Below, in pieces: positions 51,401 to 60,342 of a DNA stretch of 64,000 bases. The stretch is from NCBI GenBank assembly GCA_019752045.1, contig JAIEMP010000004.1, positions 496,001 through 560,000 on the forward strand, read 5' to 3'. A program made the position numbers and the translations under genes. The stretch's first letter is position 1. Each line of letters begins with the position of its first letter. This stretch comes from Chitinophagaceae bacterium (GTDB lineage: Bacteria > Bacteroidota > Bacteroidia > Chitinophagales > Chitinophagaceae). The notes beneath the pieces are model-generated. The model made no database searches. It saw nothing but the letters and a program-made list of their open reading frames with translations, and was not told the origin of the DNA.

Positions 51401-52801
51401 ATGAAACTATCATTCCACGGTGCTGCACGTTGCGTTACAGGAAGCAAACACATCATCACTTTAGTAAACGGAAAAAAAATATTGCTTGATTGTGGTCTGT
51501 TTCAGGGCATGGGCAGAGATACGGATGCGCTTAACCGCAACTGGGGATTTGATCCTGCTGAAATAGATTATATGGTGTTGAGTCATGCACATATTGATCA
51601 CAGCGGTTTAATTCCAAAACTATGTAAAGACGGATACGCCGGTAAAATTTTCTGCACACCTGCCACACAGAGTTTAACCACTGTGCTGTTGGAAGACAGT
51701 GCAGAAATACAGGAAGATGAAGTGAAATATGAAAATAAACGGCGTGCAGCGCAGGGCATGCCTTACTTACTGCCACTCTACACAATTGAAGATGCAAAAA
51801 ATGCATTCGACCGTTTTGTAAAAGTAGAGTATGGCCATTGGTTCAACATTGAAGAAGATATTGAAGTGTTGTTTACTGATGCAGGGCATATTATTGGCAG
51901 CGCATGCGTACACTTGAAAGTGAAAGAGAATAATAAAACAAAACGCATTACGTTCTCCGGAGATATTGGACGTTACAGAGATGTGATATTAAAATCGCCG
52001 CAGGAATTTCCACAAGCCGATGTAATTATTATGGAATCAACCTACGGCAACAGTTTGCATGATAATACACAATCCACACCCGATCAGTTATTAAAATGGA
52101 TTGAAAAAGCCTGTCTGCAGAAAAAAGGAAAACTCATCATTCCTGCGTTTAGCGTTGGTCGTACACAGGAAATTTTATACGATCTCAATCAACTGGAACT
52201 GGAGAATCGTTTACCGCCGGTTGAATATTTTGTCGACAGTCCGCTCAGTGTTGAAGCAACACAAATTGTAAAAAGCTATCCGCAGTATTTTAACAACCGC
52301 ATTCAAAAGATTTTACAAAGTGATCATGATCCATTTGGTTTTGAAGGACTGCGATATGTAAAAACGGTAGAAGAGTCGAAGCTGCTTAACTTCCGCACCG
52401 GTCCTTATGTTGTAATCAGTGCAAGTGGTATGGCAGATGCCGGCAGGGTAAAACATCATATTAATAATACCATTGAAAACAGCCGCAATACCATTTTGCT
52501 TACAGGTTATTGTGAGCCACGTTCACTGGGAGGTCAGTTGCTGGCGGGTAAAAAAGAAGTAAAAATTTATGGAGTAGAAAAAGAAGTTCATGCAGAAATA
52601 GGACAGATACGCAGCATGAGTGCTCATGGTGATTATGAAGACATGAGTCAGTGGCTTGCCTGCCAGGATCCAAAGCAGGTGCAGAAATTGTTTCTTGTAC
52701 ATGGTGAGTATGATGTACAACATGCATTTCAGCAAAGGCTGATGAAGAAAGGGTTTGCTGAAGTACATATCCCTGAGATGCATTTTGAAACAGGAATATA
52801 A
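51401..52801 (+). CDS. Metallo-beta-lactamase/beta-CASP RNA-processing hydrolase
   Basis: 466 residues. The MBL core starts MKLSFHGAARCVTGSKHIITL and has HAHIDHSG (first His at 62), DAGHIIGSACVHL and FSGDIGR. The beta-CASP domain (about 190-370) has IIMESTYGN, IPAFSVGRTQEIL, and VISASGMADAGRVKHH; the C-terminal RNA-specificity part has MSAHGDYEDMSQWL and LVHGE. Such enzymes are CPSF73-like ribonucleases acting in RNA decay or maturation. Monocistronic except for possible read-through from the C1 operon. Confidence 0.94.
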   Translation: MKLSFHGAARCVTGSKHIITLVNGKKILLDCGLFQGMGRDTDALNRNWGFDPAEIDYMVLSHAHIDHSGLIPKLCKDGYAGKIFCTPATQSLTTVLLEDSAEIQEDEVKYENKRRAAQGMPYLLPLYTIEDAKNAFDRFVKVEYGHWFNIEEDIEVLFTDAGHIIGSACVHLKVKENNKTKRITFSGDIGRYRDVILKSPQEFPQADVIIMESTYGNSLHDNTQSTPDQLLKWIEKACLQKKGKLIIPAFSVGRTQEILYDLNQLELENRLPPVEYFVDSPLSVEATQIVKSYPQYFNNRIQKILQSDHDPFGFEGLRYVKTVEESKLLNFRTGPYVVISASGMADAGRVKHHINNTIENSRNTILLTGYCEPRSLGGQLLAGKKEVKIYGVEKEVHAEIGQIRSMSAHGDYEDMSQWLACQDPKQVQKLFLVHGEYDVQHAFQQRLMKKGFAEVHIPEMHFETGI

Positions 52802-52809
52802 AAATGAAA

Positions 52810-52829
52810 GCCTCCGAAGAATCGGAGGC
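52810..52829. terminator. Hairpin between convergent genes
   Basis: GCCTCCGA-AGAA-TCGGAGGC, an 8-bp stem with a 4-nt loop. No long T run on the plus strand; on the minus strand it is followed by TTTCATTTT. It lies between the beta-CASP gene and the T9SS-sorted protein gene. Confidence 0.6.
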
Positions 52830-52903
52830 GCCCATCAGAAAAATCCAATGTGGATTTGGGTAAAAAATAAAGGTTAGCTGTCGGGTGCTTTGTATGTTTA
52901 TGA

Positions 52904-54151
52904 TCAGTTAAGCTTCACAAATTTTGAAGTGCTTACAGTGCTGCCGTTACTTACACGTACAACGTAATTACCGCTGTTGAGTGATTGAACATTCAGTTGT
53001 TGTACTTGTGCTGCTCTGGCGTTTTGTACACGGCTCATCATAACACCGTTGCTGTTATAAATTTCATACGTTACTGTTTTCTCCTGCCAATCTGCAGGAA
53101 CCATTACACGTAACTCGTTTACAACCGGGTTAGGGAAAGTGCTGATCTGTATTTTGTTTTCTGATACAAGGCGCACCATTCTTACTTCTGAATAAGTAAA
53201 TTTTTGATCAATATCTACCATCCTTAAACGGTAGTAAACTGTTTTTGATGTACTGTTCTTCAGATCGTCTTTGTAGGTATAACTGCTTTGAGCTGTGGTG
53301 CTTTCAGCCCCCATAACCATCACCGCTTCAGAAAAGTTTCTGGCATCTGTACTTTTTTCAACAACGAAATGACTGAAATTAAAATGATTGGTTGTGGTCC
53401 ATGTAAGTGAAGTGCTTTTATCTTTTAGTGTTGCCTGAAATTGAAGAAGGCTTACAGGTAAGGTTACCGCATTGGTGATCTGAAAATCTTTCATATACAC
53501 ACTGTACTGCCTGGCAGCCTGGCTGTTATTGCTGACTTTGGCACCAAGACGTACGTTAAATTGAGAGAGAACATTTTTGTGTACTTTAAACATAACCGCA
53601 TCTGCTGAAGTGTCAATTCCTGAATATTCGATTCCACCTACATTTTCAGCATAATACTTACCTGCAGCACCGGTAACATTTATCTCAGGAGTGTTGCTCA
53701 TGAAGCTGGCAATACCTCCACTCATATCAAATTCGCAAAACTCTTTTAAGTTCATATTGCCATCAAGATCCAGATTAGTAGCAGTGAGAGACGCCAGCAT
53801 GGCTGTAAGAGAAGTATTAGTCCAAACAAAGCTGATTGTAAATACAGCGTAAGACTTTCCGTTTCCCCCCGACATAATTTTTGGTTGAAAGGCATCGTCG
53901 TAACCAAAACCGCTGCTTTGGTCAATCTCAACTACACTTGCACCATTGATCAAGCTGTCAATTCTTACCAGCGCATCAATATTTGCAGTCACTTTTGGGA
54001 AACGATAAACCGCCCCTGCCTCCAGATTATTACCGGCGATACGTTCAGGATTCTTAAAAACCAACTGTGCAAAAAGACTCTCTACGGAGAGTAAAATAAT
54101 AGTGGAGAGAAAAAATGCCTTGTGAAGGCCTTTTACTGTTGATGGGTACAT
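52904..54151 (-). CDS. Secreted protein with T9SS type A sorting domain
   Basis: 415 residues with a signal peptide (about 1-28, ending SLFAQ). The middle part is beta-rich with no known catalytic motif and includes a fibronectin-like stretch (VSLLQFQATLKDKSTSLTWTTTNHFNFSHFVVEKS), the common 'LL-F-A' module before a sorting domain. The last 75 residues are a type IX secretion CTD: STFPNPVVNELRV, EIYNSNGVMMSRV, LNVQSLNSGNYVVRVSNG, TSKFVKLN. So it should be exported across the outer membrane and anchored or released by T9SS. Confidence 0.9.
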   Translation of the reverse strand: MYPSTVKGLHKAFFLSTIILLSVESLFAQLVFKNPERIAGNNLEAGAVYRFPKVTANIDALVRIDSLINGASVVEIDQSSGFGYDDAFQPKIMSGGNGKSYAVFTISFVWTNTSLTAMLASLTATNLDLDGNMNLKEFCEFDMSGGIASFMSNTPEINVTGAAGKYYAENVGGIEYSGIDTSADAVMFKVHKNVLSQFNVRLGAKVSNNSQAARQYSVYMKDFQITNAVTLPVSLLQFQATLKDKSTSLTWTTTNHFNFSHFVVEKSTDARNFSEAVMVMGAESTTAQSSYTYKDDLKNSTSKTVYYRLRMVDIDQKFTYSEVRMVRLVSENKIQISTFPNPVVNELRVMVPADWQEKTVTYEIYNSNGVMMSRVQNARAAQVQQLNVQSLNSGNYVVRVSNGSTVSTSKFVKLN

Positions 54152-54305
54152 ATGTTCGTTTTAATAGGGACTAACTACGGGTACTTTGGTACGGTTCTGC
54201 TGAATCTTAAACTTGTTCTCAAATAACCTTCAATTCTTCTAAGGGTAATCTCTTATCTGATGTAAAATTGCACCGAGTATTTCACATGAACAATAGTAAT
54301 TCTAC

Positions 54306-54437
54306 GTATTGGGTCTGTTTTTCTACGATTGCGTAATTTCCGCAAGCGATTACATTGAAAATCAATCATAAAAAAAATTGAGTGAAGAAAAAAAAGTTTG
54401 ATTTTTTTTTGGAGGAACCTCAAAAAAGACCCAATAC
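54306..54437. repeat. Spaced inverted repeat GTATTGGGTCT
   Basis: GTATTGGGTCTGTTTTT (54306-54322) and its near-perfect complement ending GACCCAATAC (54421-54437): 16 of 17 bases over about 100 bp spacing. The purpose is unknown. Confidence 0.5.
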
Positions 54438-54736
54438 CGACTTTTTTTTGTTTTTACAACCTGATAAATGCGTTTTTTTTAAAAGACGAGAGTCTTCATT
54501 TTTATAAAAAAACCTTTTAAGTGTGGATATTACTGAAAGTGTGGGTTGAGTATTTTTTCGAGTTTTTTTTCGAGGTCTTAAATGGGGTTGTTTCATATAA
54601 GTCAGGGGCTGTTCGCCAAGCTTCTTCCCTCATCGGCTTAAACGATAAAGGCAAAATGTGGTTGCTTTATCATTATTCAGTTAATAAAGCAATGTTCAAA
54701 ACGCTAGTACAAACTTGAGCTATGGTCATAAAAAAA

Positions 54737-54754
54737 CCCCCGATTTATCGGAGG
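54737..54754 (-). terminator. Terminator of the tRNA-Glu transcript
   Basis: On the minus strand CCTCCGA-TAAA-TCGGGGG with one G-U pair, followed by TTTTTTT. It starts 5 bp after the tRNA 3' end. Confidence 0.75.
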
Positions 54755-54759
54755 CTTTG

Positions 54760-54831
54760 TACCACGTACGGGATTCGAACCCGTGATTCCTCCGTGAAAG
54801 GGAGGCGTCTTAACCCCTTGACCAACGCGGC
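54760..54831 (-). tRNA. tRNA-Glu (anticodon TTC)
   Basis: 72 nt without encoded CCA. Acceptor stem GCCGCGT/ACGTGGT (two G-U pairs, 1:72 and 4:69), a short D stem GTC/GAC, anticodon stem CCTCC/GGAGG with loop CTTTCAC (anticodon TTC), and T arm ACGGG-TTCGAAT-CCCGT. The discriminator base is A. It has its own promoter and terminator. Confidence 0.93.
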
Positions 54832-54849
54832 GTTTTTATTTTGGGAGGG

Positions 54850-54880
54850 CAAAGATAAGTTTACACCTGTTTCCTGCCAA
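54850..54880 (-). promoter_or_regulatory. Promoter of tRNA-Glu
   Basis: On the minus strand TTG (54878-54880), a 20-bp spacer, then TATCTTTG (54850-54857). The box ends 18 bp before the mature tRNA 5' end. Confidence 0.65.
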
Positions 54881-55017
54881 ACAATTTTAAAAAAAATGTA
54901 CATGTTACATTGCAATTCGCATTTGCTTAAACATTCACACATTTAAAAACTAACGGAGTGTAATGCTGAAACTCTTTACCTTCGCAGCGCATTTTTCACT
55001 TCAAAATATTTTTCTCC

Positions 55018-56028
55018 ATGAGCACAGTAAAAGTTGCAATTAATGGTTTTGGACGTATCGGACGACTGGTTTACCGCCAGATTTATAAAATGGAAGGTAT
55101 TGACGTTGTAGCTGTCAACGATTTAACATCACCGCAGGTATTAGGTCATTTATTAAAGTATGATTCAGCTCAGGGGCGTTTTGATGCAGAGGTAAAGAGT
55201 ACAGAAAATTCTATCATCGTTAATGGCGATGAAGTAAAAATATATGCACAAAAAGATCCGGCACAAATTCCTTGGGCATCACACAATGTTGATGTGGTGC
55301 TGGAGTGTACCGGTTTCTTTACAGACAAAGCCAAAGCAGAAGCTCATATTACAGCCGGTGCTAAAAAAGTAGTGATCAGTGCACCTGCAACAGGTGATCT
55401 CAAAACCATTGTGTTTAATGTAAACCATAGTATTCTTGATGGCAGCGAGTCAGTGATCAGCTGTGCAAGCTGTACTACCAACTGCCTTGCACCTGTTGCA
55501 CAGGTACTGGAAGAAAAATATGTTATCCTCAATGGATTAATGACAACGGTGCATGCCTACACCAATGATCAGAACACACAGGATGCGCCACATCCAAAAG
55601 GTGATCTGCGTCGTGCAAGAGCTGCTGCACAAAATATTGTACCCAACAGTACCGGTGCTGCAAAAGCAATTGGTCTGGTATTGCCAAGCTTAAAAGGAAA
55701 ATTAGATGGCAGTGCTCAACGAGTGCCTGTATTAACCGGTTCATTAACTGAAGTAACAGCTGTGCTTGGTAAAAAAGTTACAGTTGAAGAAGTGAATGCT
55801 GCCATGAAAGCCGCTTCAAACGAAAGTTTTGGTTATACTGAAGATGAAATTGTTAGCAGCGACATCGTTGGTATCAGTTATGGTTCGTTGTTTGACGCTA
55901 CACAAACCAGAGTACAAACAGTTGGCGATACGCAATTGGTTCGTGTGGTGAGCTGGTACGATAATGAAATGAGCTATGTGAGCCAGCTGGTTCGCACATT
56001 GCATTATTTTGCAAAACTGATCAAATAA
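55018..56028 (+). CDS. gap: Type I glyceraldehyde-3-phosphate dehydrogenase
   Basis: 336 residues. NAD-binding [16 protein letters not shown]33-type Asp in AVNDLT, the catalytic ASCTTNC (C152), [31 protein letters not shown], and C-terminal [13 protein letters not shown]. It oxidises glyceraldehyde-3-phosphate to 1,3-bisphosphoglycerate. A TACCTTCG box lies about 33 bp upstream. The same transcript probably includes a small lipoprotein; pgk, the next glycolytic step, is 900 bp downstream. Confidence 0.97.
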   Translation: MSTVKVAINGFGRIGRLVYRQIYKMEGIDVVAVNDLTSPQVLGHLLKYDSAQGRFDAEVKSTENSIIVNGDEVKIYAQKDPAQIPWASHNVDVVLECTGFFTDKAKAEAHITAGAKKVVISAPATGDLKTIVFNVNHSILDGSESVISCASCTTNCLAPVAQVLEEKYVILNGLMTTVHAYTNDQNTQDAPHPKGDLRRARAAAQNIVPNSTGAAKAIGLVLPSLKGKLDGSAQRVPVLTGSLTEVTAVLGKKVTVEEVNAAMKAASNESFGYTEDEIVSSDIVGISYGSLFDATQTRVQTVGDTQLVRVVSWYDNEMSYVSQLVRTLHYFAKLIK

Positions 56029-56049
56029 ACAATGCACATAGTTTTAAAC

Positions 56050-56850
56050 ATGCTGAAGGGATATTTCTTATGGAGTATCCCTTTTTTATTCTTTGCCTGT
56101 AACAGCAAACCGGCAGCGCTTAAAAGTGCGGCTGACCCAAAAAACTGCGAATGGTATGTTATACAGGGCGAAAAAGCAGGAACATCTATCAGCAACAAAT
56201 TAGATGTGTATGCATTACGGATGTATCCAAACGGAACGTATACGCTTTGTGCCGATCTGCTTTTTGAACAGGGTGTATGGCGTTTTGATGATCAGAAAAA
56301 AGTAATGGTTCTTGTGCCGGATACAAAAAATGAAGAAGCAAAAGAGCGTTATCTGGTTGATCAAGTGCTGCCCGGCAATCAAGCACAGTTCAGCTTTTAT
56401 CATCAATATCCGCCCGATAAAGAAAATCCGGACGAAATGATTGATGTAAGATCCATCAGCAATCAATCAACCTATGATCCCTATCATCCGGATATGAATG
56501 AATGGCGGAAGAAACCGTTAAGCGCCGAATCACCGGAACAAATCCGCAAAAGGGTAGTAAGCTATTTACAGTTTTTAAAAGCACTCTATTATCATGAACG
56601 GGATAATGAACTGCTGAATGCAGGTGGCACCTGGTATCCGCAGCCCATCCGCTTTTACAGTAATAAAGTGAGCATGGCTTATGCTGATAAATTAAACGAT
56701 TGGTATAATTGTTTTTACAACGATGAACAGGGAATTGAAGGGTATAAACTTATCAGCGCTGCATTAATGCGAACAACTATTAAAGGAGAAGATGATAACA
56801 GCCGGAATATAAATTGTGTTGAGCAGTTGCTGAAGTTGGCAGGCAAATAA
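56050..56850 (+). CDS. Hypothetical lipoprotein between gap and pgk
   Basis: I choose MLKGYFLWSIPFLFFACNSKP, a lipoprotein signal with LFFAC; an in-frame ATG at 56032, 3 bp after the gap stop, would add 6 residues. The 266-residue protein has an N-terminal beta region (CEWYVIQGEKAGTSISNKLDVYALRMYPNGTYTLCADLLFEQGVWRF), which looks like the lipocalin-like 'strand, gap, W-F' layout of Bacteroidota lipoproteins, and a helical C-terminus ending CVEQLLKLAGK. No family was recognised. Probably co-transcribed with gap. Confidence 0.75.
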   Translation: MLKGYFLWSIPFLFFACNSKPAALKSAADPKNCEWYVIQGEKAGTSISNKLDVYALRMYPNGTYTLCADLLFEQGVWRFDDQKKVMVLVPDTKNEEAKERYLVDQVLPGNQAQFSFYHQYPPDKENPDEMIDVRSISNQSTYDPYHPDMNEWRKKPLSAESPEQIRKRVVSYLQFLKALYYHERDNELLNAGGTWYPQPIRFYSNKVSMAYADKLNDWYNCFYNDEQGIEGYKLISAALMRTTIKGEDDNSRNINCVEQLLKLAGK

Positions 56851-56930
56851 ACATTTGTTGTTTCTGCTTTCTGGTACAAATGATACCTTCGCTTTCTACA
56901 CACTATTGAACGAATCAAAACCATCAGGAT

Positions 56931-58133
56931 ATGAGTAAATTTTCAACTTATAATTTCGCAGGAACAAAAGCATTGATCCGTGTTGACTTCAATGTACCGC
57001 TTGATAAACAAACACAGGCAATTACCGATGATACAAGAATGACAGCTGCCATTCCTACCATTAAAAAAATATTGAACGATGGTGGCAGTGTGATTTTAAT
57101 GAGTCATTTAGGACGGCCAAAAGATGGTCCCGAAGAAAAATCATCGCTAAAGCATCTCATTCCACATTTAGCCAAATTACTGGGCGATGGCACGCCGGTT
57201 TTGTTTGCCAATGATTGTATTGGTGAACAGGCAGTACTCACAGCCGGTATGATGCGTGCAGGTGAAGTGTTGTTACTTGAAAATCTCCGCTTTTATAAAG
57301 AAGAAGAAAAGGGTGATGAAGACTTTGCAAAAAAACTTGCACAACTGGCTGATGTATATATTAATGATGCATTTGGAACCGCACACCGGGAGCATGCTTC
57401 CACTGCAGTGATTGCAAAATTCTTTCCAGCCGATAAAAAAATGTTTGGTTTGTTAATGGAAAGCGAAGTAGCTGCAGCCGAAAAAGTTTTATTAAAAGCC
57501 GACAAACCTTTTACTGCCATTATTGGCGGAGCAAAAGTAAGCGACAAGATATTGATCCTAGAAAACTTACTGGAACGAGCAACCGATATTATCATTGGCG
57601 GTGGAATGGCCTATACATTTATGAAAGCAATGGGTGGTAACATTGGAAATTCCTTGTGCGAAGATGACCGGCTTGAAACTGCAAAGATGATTCTTGAAAA
57701 AGCAGAAGCCAAAGGGGTGAATATTCATTTGCCCAGCGACTCAATCATTGCAGACAGGTTTGCAGCCGATGCAAATACTTCTGTTGCGCCCAGCAATCAT
57801 ATTCCTGATGGCTGGATGGGCTTAGATATTGGCATTAACGCCTGCAACCAGTTCAGCAATGTACTGCATCATTCAAAAACCATTTTATGGAACGGCCCCA
57901 TGGGTGTGTTTGAAATGGAAAAATTTCAGCATGGCACAAAAACCATTGCACAAGCGGTAGCAACAGCAACCAATGCGGGTGCTTTTAGTTTAGTGGGTGG
58001 CGGCGACAGTGTTGCAGCAGTAAACGATTTTGGTTTTGCAGATAAAGTAAGCTATATCTCTACTGGCGGTGGCGCCATGCTTGAGTTTTTTGAAGGAAAA
58101 GAATTGCCTGGAATTGCAGCAATGAATAAATAA
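56931..58133 (+). CDS. pgk: Phosphoglycerate kinase
   Basis: 400 residues, normal length. [73 protein letters not shown], and the nucleotide site [15 protein letters not shown]. It makes ATP from 1,3-bisphosphoglycerate. A TACCTTCG box with TTG 23 bp upstream suggests its own promoter. A terminator follows. Confidence 0.98.
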   Translation: MSKFSTYNFAGTKALIRVDFNVPLDKQTQAITDDTRMTAAIPTIKKILNDGGSVILMSHLGRPKDGPEEKSSLKHLIPHLAKLLGDGTPVLFANDCIGEQAVLTAGMMRAGEVLLLENLRFYKEEEKGDEDFAKKLAQLADVYINDAFGTAHREHASTAVIAKFFPADKKMFGLLMESEVAAAEKVLLKADKPFTAIIGGAKVSDKILILENLLERATDIIIGGGMAYTFMKAMGGNIGNSLCEDDRLETAKMILEKAEAKGVNIHLPSDSIIADRFAADANTSVAPSNHIPDGWMGLDIGINACNQFSNVLHHSKTILWNGPMGVFEMEKFQHGTKTIAQAVATATNAGAFSLVGGGDSVAAVNDFGFADKVSYISTGGGAMLEFFEGKELPGIAAMNK

Positions 58134-58159
58134 ACTGTTTTTATAATTTCATACCGACA

Positions 58160-58190
58160 GGGTGTCAGCTTTTTAAGCTCGGCACCCTTT
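58160..58190 (+). terminator. Terminator of pgk
   Basis: GGGTGTCAGCTT-TTT-AAGCTCGGCACCC, a long stem with one bulge, followed by TTTATGTT. Confidence 0.7.
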
Positions 58191-58389
58191 ATGTTAATTA
58201 AAAATGATCTTGACAAATAAAATGTTTCGATTAAATTTAGTACAAATTGCATCGTTAGCTTTTAACACAAAGTTTTATCTGCAGCATGTAACAAAAACAT
58301 CAAACAGCACACGCATTACTTTATAATTTCAAAACAAACAGGATCAGAGCATCTTGTATAACAATTCATAAACATTAAAACATACACAC

Positions 58390-59010
58390 ATGACACCCAC
58401 ACGTATTATTACAATTGTTGTAGTTGTACTTTTAGTCTTTCTCGTTTTTGGAGGTTGCAATAGTTATAACGGATTAATTACTCAACGAAATGAAGTTGAC
58501 GAAAAGTGGAGTCAAGTCCAAAACCAATATCAGCGAAGAGCAGATTTAATTGATAATCTTGTTAATACTGTGAAAGGACAGGTGAAAGCCGAGAATCAAA
58601 CATTAGTTCAGGTTATTGAAGCCAGAAATGCTGCAAGAGGCGCTTTTAACAGTGCAGCAAAAGTGCCAGCCGGAGATTTGTCAGAGGAAAAGCTTGCCGA
58701 ATTTCAAAAACGGTTTGCTGAATATCAACGTCAAACACAGTTGTTTATTAATGTTGTTTCAGAACAGTATCCAGACTTAAAATCAGCTCAGGCATTTTCA
58801 GAATTAAGAACAGAAATGTCAGGAACAGAAAATAGAGTTGCTGTATCTAGAATGGATTTTAATAATGCCGTAAAAGCATATAATAATAAAGTTCAAAAAC
58901 TTCCGACAAGTTTATTTGCAGGTATACTGGGGTTTAAGTCAAAATCTTATTTCAGTGCTCAACCCGGTTCTGAAAATGCTCCTAAAGTTACTGACGACTT
59001 CATGAAATAG
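58390..59010 (+). CDS. LemA family protein
   Basis: 206 residues. One N-terminal transmembrane helix (IITIVVVVLLVFLVFGGC), then the LemA helical bundle with the hallmark NGLITQRNEVDEKWSQVQNQYQRRADLIDNLVNTVKG, EARNAARG, and ENRVAVSRMDFNNAVKAYNNKVQKLPTSLFAGILGFK. It starts an operon with two TPM-domain proteins, the usual neighbours of lemA. Role unknown; membrane anchoring of a helical scaffold is suggested. Confidence 0.93.
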   Translation: MTPTRIITIVVVVLLVFLVFGGCNSYNGLITQRNEVDEKWSQVQNQYQRRADLIDNLVNTVKGQVKAENQTLVQVIEARNAARGAFNSAAKVPAGDLSEEKLAEFQKRFAEYQRQTQLFINVVSEQYPDLKSAQAFSELRTEMSGTENRVAVSRMDFNNAVKAYNNKVQKLPTSLFAGILGFKSKSYFSAQPGSENAPKVTDDFMK

Positions 59011-59030
59011 TATAAAGTAGAAATTATTTA

Positions 59031-59492
59031 ATGGGTATTTTTTCTTTCTTATTCAAACCAAAAGATTGGTTCACGCCAACAGAGCATGAAGCTATTGTGA
59101 ATGCTATACGCAAAGCTGAAAAAAGAACATCCGGCGAAATACGTGTGTTCATCGAAAGCCGCTGCAGTTATGTTGATCCGGTAGATCGTGCAGTGGAAGT
59201 TTTCTTTGGATTAAAAATGGATCAAACAGAAGACCGCAATGGCGTTGTGCTTTACATTGCCATGAAGGATCATCAGCTGGCGGTGTTTGGCGATAAAGGC
59301 ATTCATGAAAAAGTGGGCACTGCATTCTGGAATGCAGAAGTGCAGAAGATGCTGTCCTCTTTCAGGAAAGAAAATTATGCTGCCGGTATTGTGCAGATCA
59401 TAACAGATATTGGCGAAGCATTGGTTTCGCATTTCCCCTACGAAAATGAAGACAGAAACGAATTGCCCGATGATATTGTTTTTGGCCGTTAA
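59031..59492 (+). CDS. TPM-domain protein, soluble type
   Basis: 153 residues without signal peptide. The TPM (TLP18.3/Psb32/MOLO-1) fold is recognised from HEAIVNAIRKAEKRTSGEIRVFIESRC, RNGVVLYIAMKDHQLAVFGDKGIHEKVGTAFWNAEVQKMLSSF and YAAGIVQIITDIGEALVSHFP. TPM domains bind metal and are linked to photosystem repair in plants; bacterial roles are unclear. It lies between lemA and a secreted TPM protein, 20 bp and 5 bp apart. Confidence 0.88.
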   Translation: MGIFSFLFKPKDWFTPTEHEAIVNAIRKAEKRTSGEIRVFIESRCSYVDPVDRAVEVFFGLKMDQTEDRNGVVLYIAMKDHQLAVFGDKGIHEKVGTAFWNAEVQKMLSSFRKENYAAGIVQIITDIGEALVSHFPYENEDRNELPDDIVFGR

Positions 59493-59497
59493 GTAAT

Positions 59498-60301
59498 ATG
59501 ACATTCTATAAATCCACCATACTCAGTCTTGCATTTCTTTTTCTAACTGCTGTTGCATTAGCACAGGGGATAGAAAAATATATTCCTGCTGTTCCCAATC
59601 CACCGAAACTGGTCAATGATTATATTGATGTGTTGAGTGCAGATCAGGAAGCAGCATTGGAAAGAAAACTGGTGGCTTATGACGACAGCACATCTAATCA
59701 GTTTGTTGTTATTACTATTGCAGATATTGGCGATTATGATATTGGTGATTTTGCGATTGCACTTGGCCGTAAGTGGGGTGTGGGTGGTAAAGAGTTCAAC
59801 AACGGATTAATCCTTGTTATACTTATTGACAAAGAAAGAGGTAAGCGCAAAGTATGGATTGCAACCGGCTACGGACTGGAAGGCGCCATTCCTGATATTA
59901 CAACAAAGCAGATCATTGAAGCGGATATTGTTCCTAATTTTAAAGCCAATGATATTTATCGTGGGCTCGATGAAGGCACCAGCGATTTGATGCGTGCTGC
60001 CGCAGGTGAGTACAAAGCACCTGCAGGTTACAGTAATCGCAGAAAGGGAAAAGGTGGCGGTAGTTTATTAGGAGCATTTATTTTGTTCATTATTATCATG
60101 ATCATTATTTCAAAGATCAATCGTGGCGGTGGTGGTATGATGAGCAGGAGAGGTTACAGAAGCTGGGGTAATACGGTACCACCTATTTGGTTTGGGGGCG
60201 GAGGCGGTGGTTTTGGTGGTGGTGGCAGCAGCGGAGGCGGTGGTTTTGGTGGTTTTGGAGGAGGAAGCTTTGGTGGAGGCGGTGCAGGCGGTGATTGGTA
60301 A
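59498..60301 (+). CDS. TPM-domain protein, secreted with Gly-rich tail (YgcG-like)
   Basis: 267 residues. Signal peptide (residues 1-23, ending ALAQG), TPM domain with YIDVLSADQEAALERKLVAYDDSTSNQFVVITIADIGDYDIGDFAIALGRKWGVGGKEFNNGLILVI and WIATGYGLEGAIPDITTKQI, a transmembrane helix (LLGAFILFIIIMIIIS, about 190-206) and a C-terminal tail made mostly of Gly and Ser (215-267). This layout is the YgcG/DUF2207-neighbour type. The TPM domain faces the periplasm, the tail the cytosol. Confidence 0.9.
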   Translation: MTFYKSTILSLAFLFLTAVALAQGIEKYIPAVPNPPKLVNDYIDVLSADQEAALERKLVAYDDSTSNQFVVITIADIGDYDIGDFAIALGRKWGVGGKEFNNGLILVILIDKERGKRKVWIATGYGLEGAIPDITTKQIIEADIVPNFKANDIYRGLDEGTSDLMRAAAGEYKAPAGYSNRRKGKGGGSLLGAFILFIIIMIIISKINRGGGGMMSRRGYRSWGNTVPPIWFGGGGGGFGGGGSSGGGGFGGFGGGSFGGGGAGGDW

Positions 60302-60342
60302 AGAGTCAGAATATTTCTATTTTGTAAAAAAACACACTATAA

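Larger units (their letters stand above)
54152..54759. other. Long AT-rich intergenic region
   Basis: About 600 bp between the T9SS gene and the tRNA. It holds several long T runs and one notable inverted repeat (54306-54322 with 54421-54437). A 65-codon frame at 54521 has no coding character and was left out. Confidence 0.5.

Noticed and set aside
54521-54718. A 65-codon plus-strand frame before tRNA-Glu
   Set aside because: Composition follows the AT-rich DNA (poly-T giving Phe runs), no ribosome site or promoter, no recognisable domain.
59498-60301. Gly-rich C-terminus of the TPM protein as a repeat insertion
   Set aside because: Such tails are normal for YgcG-like TPM proteins and the DNA is not related to the interspersed repeats.
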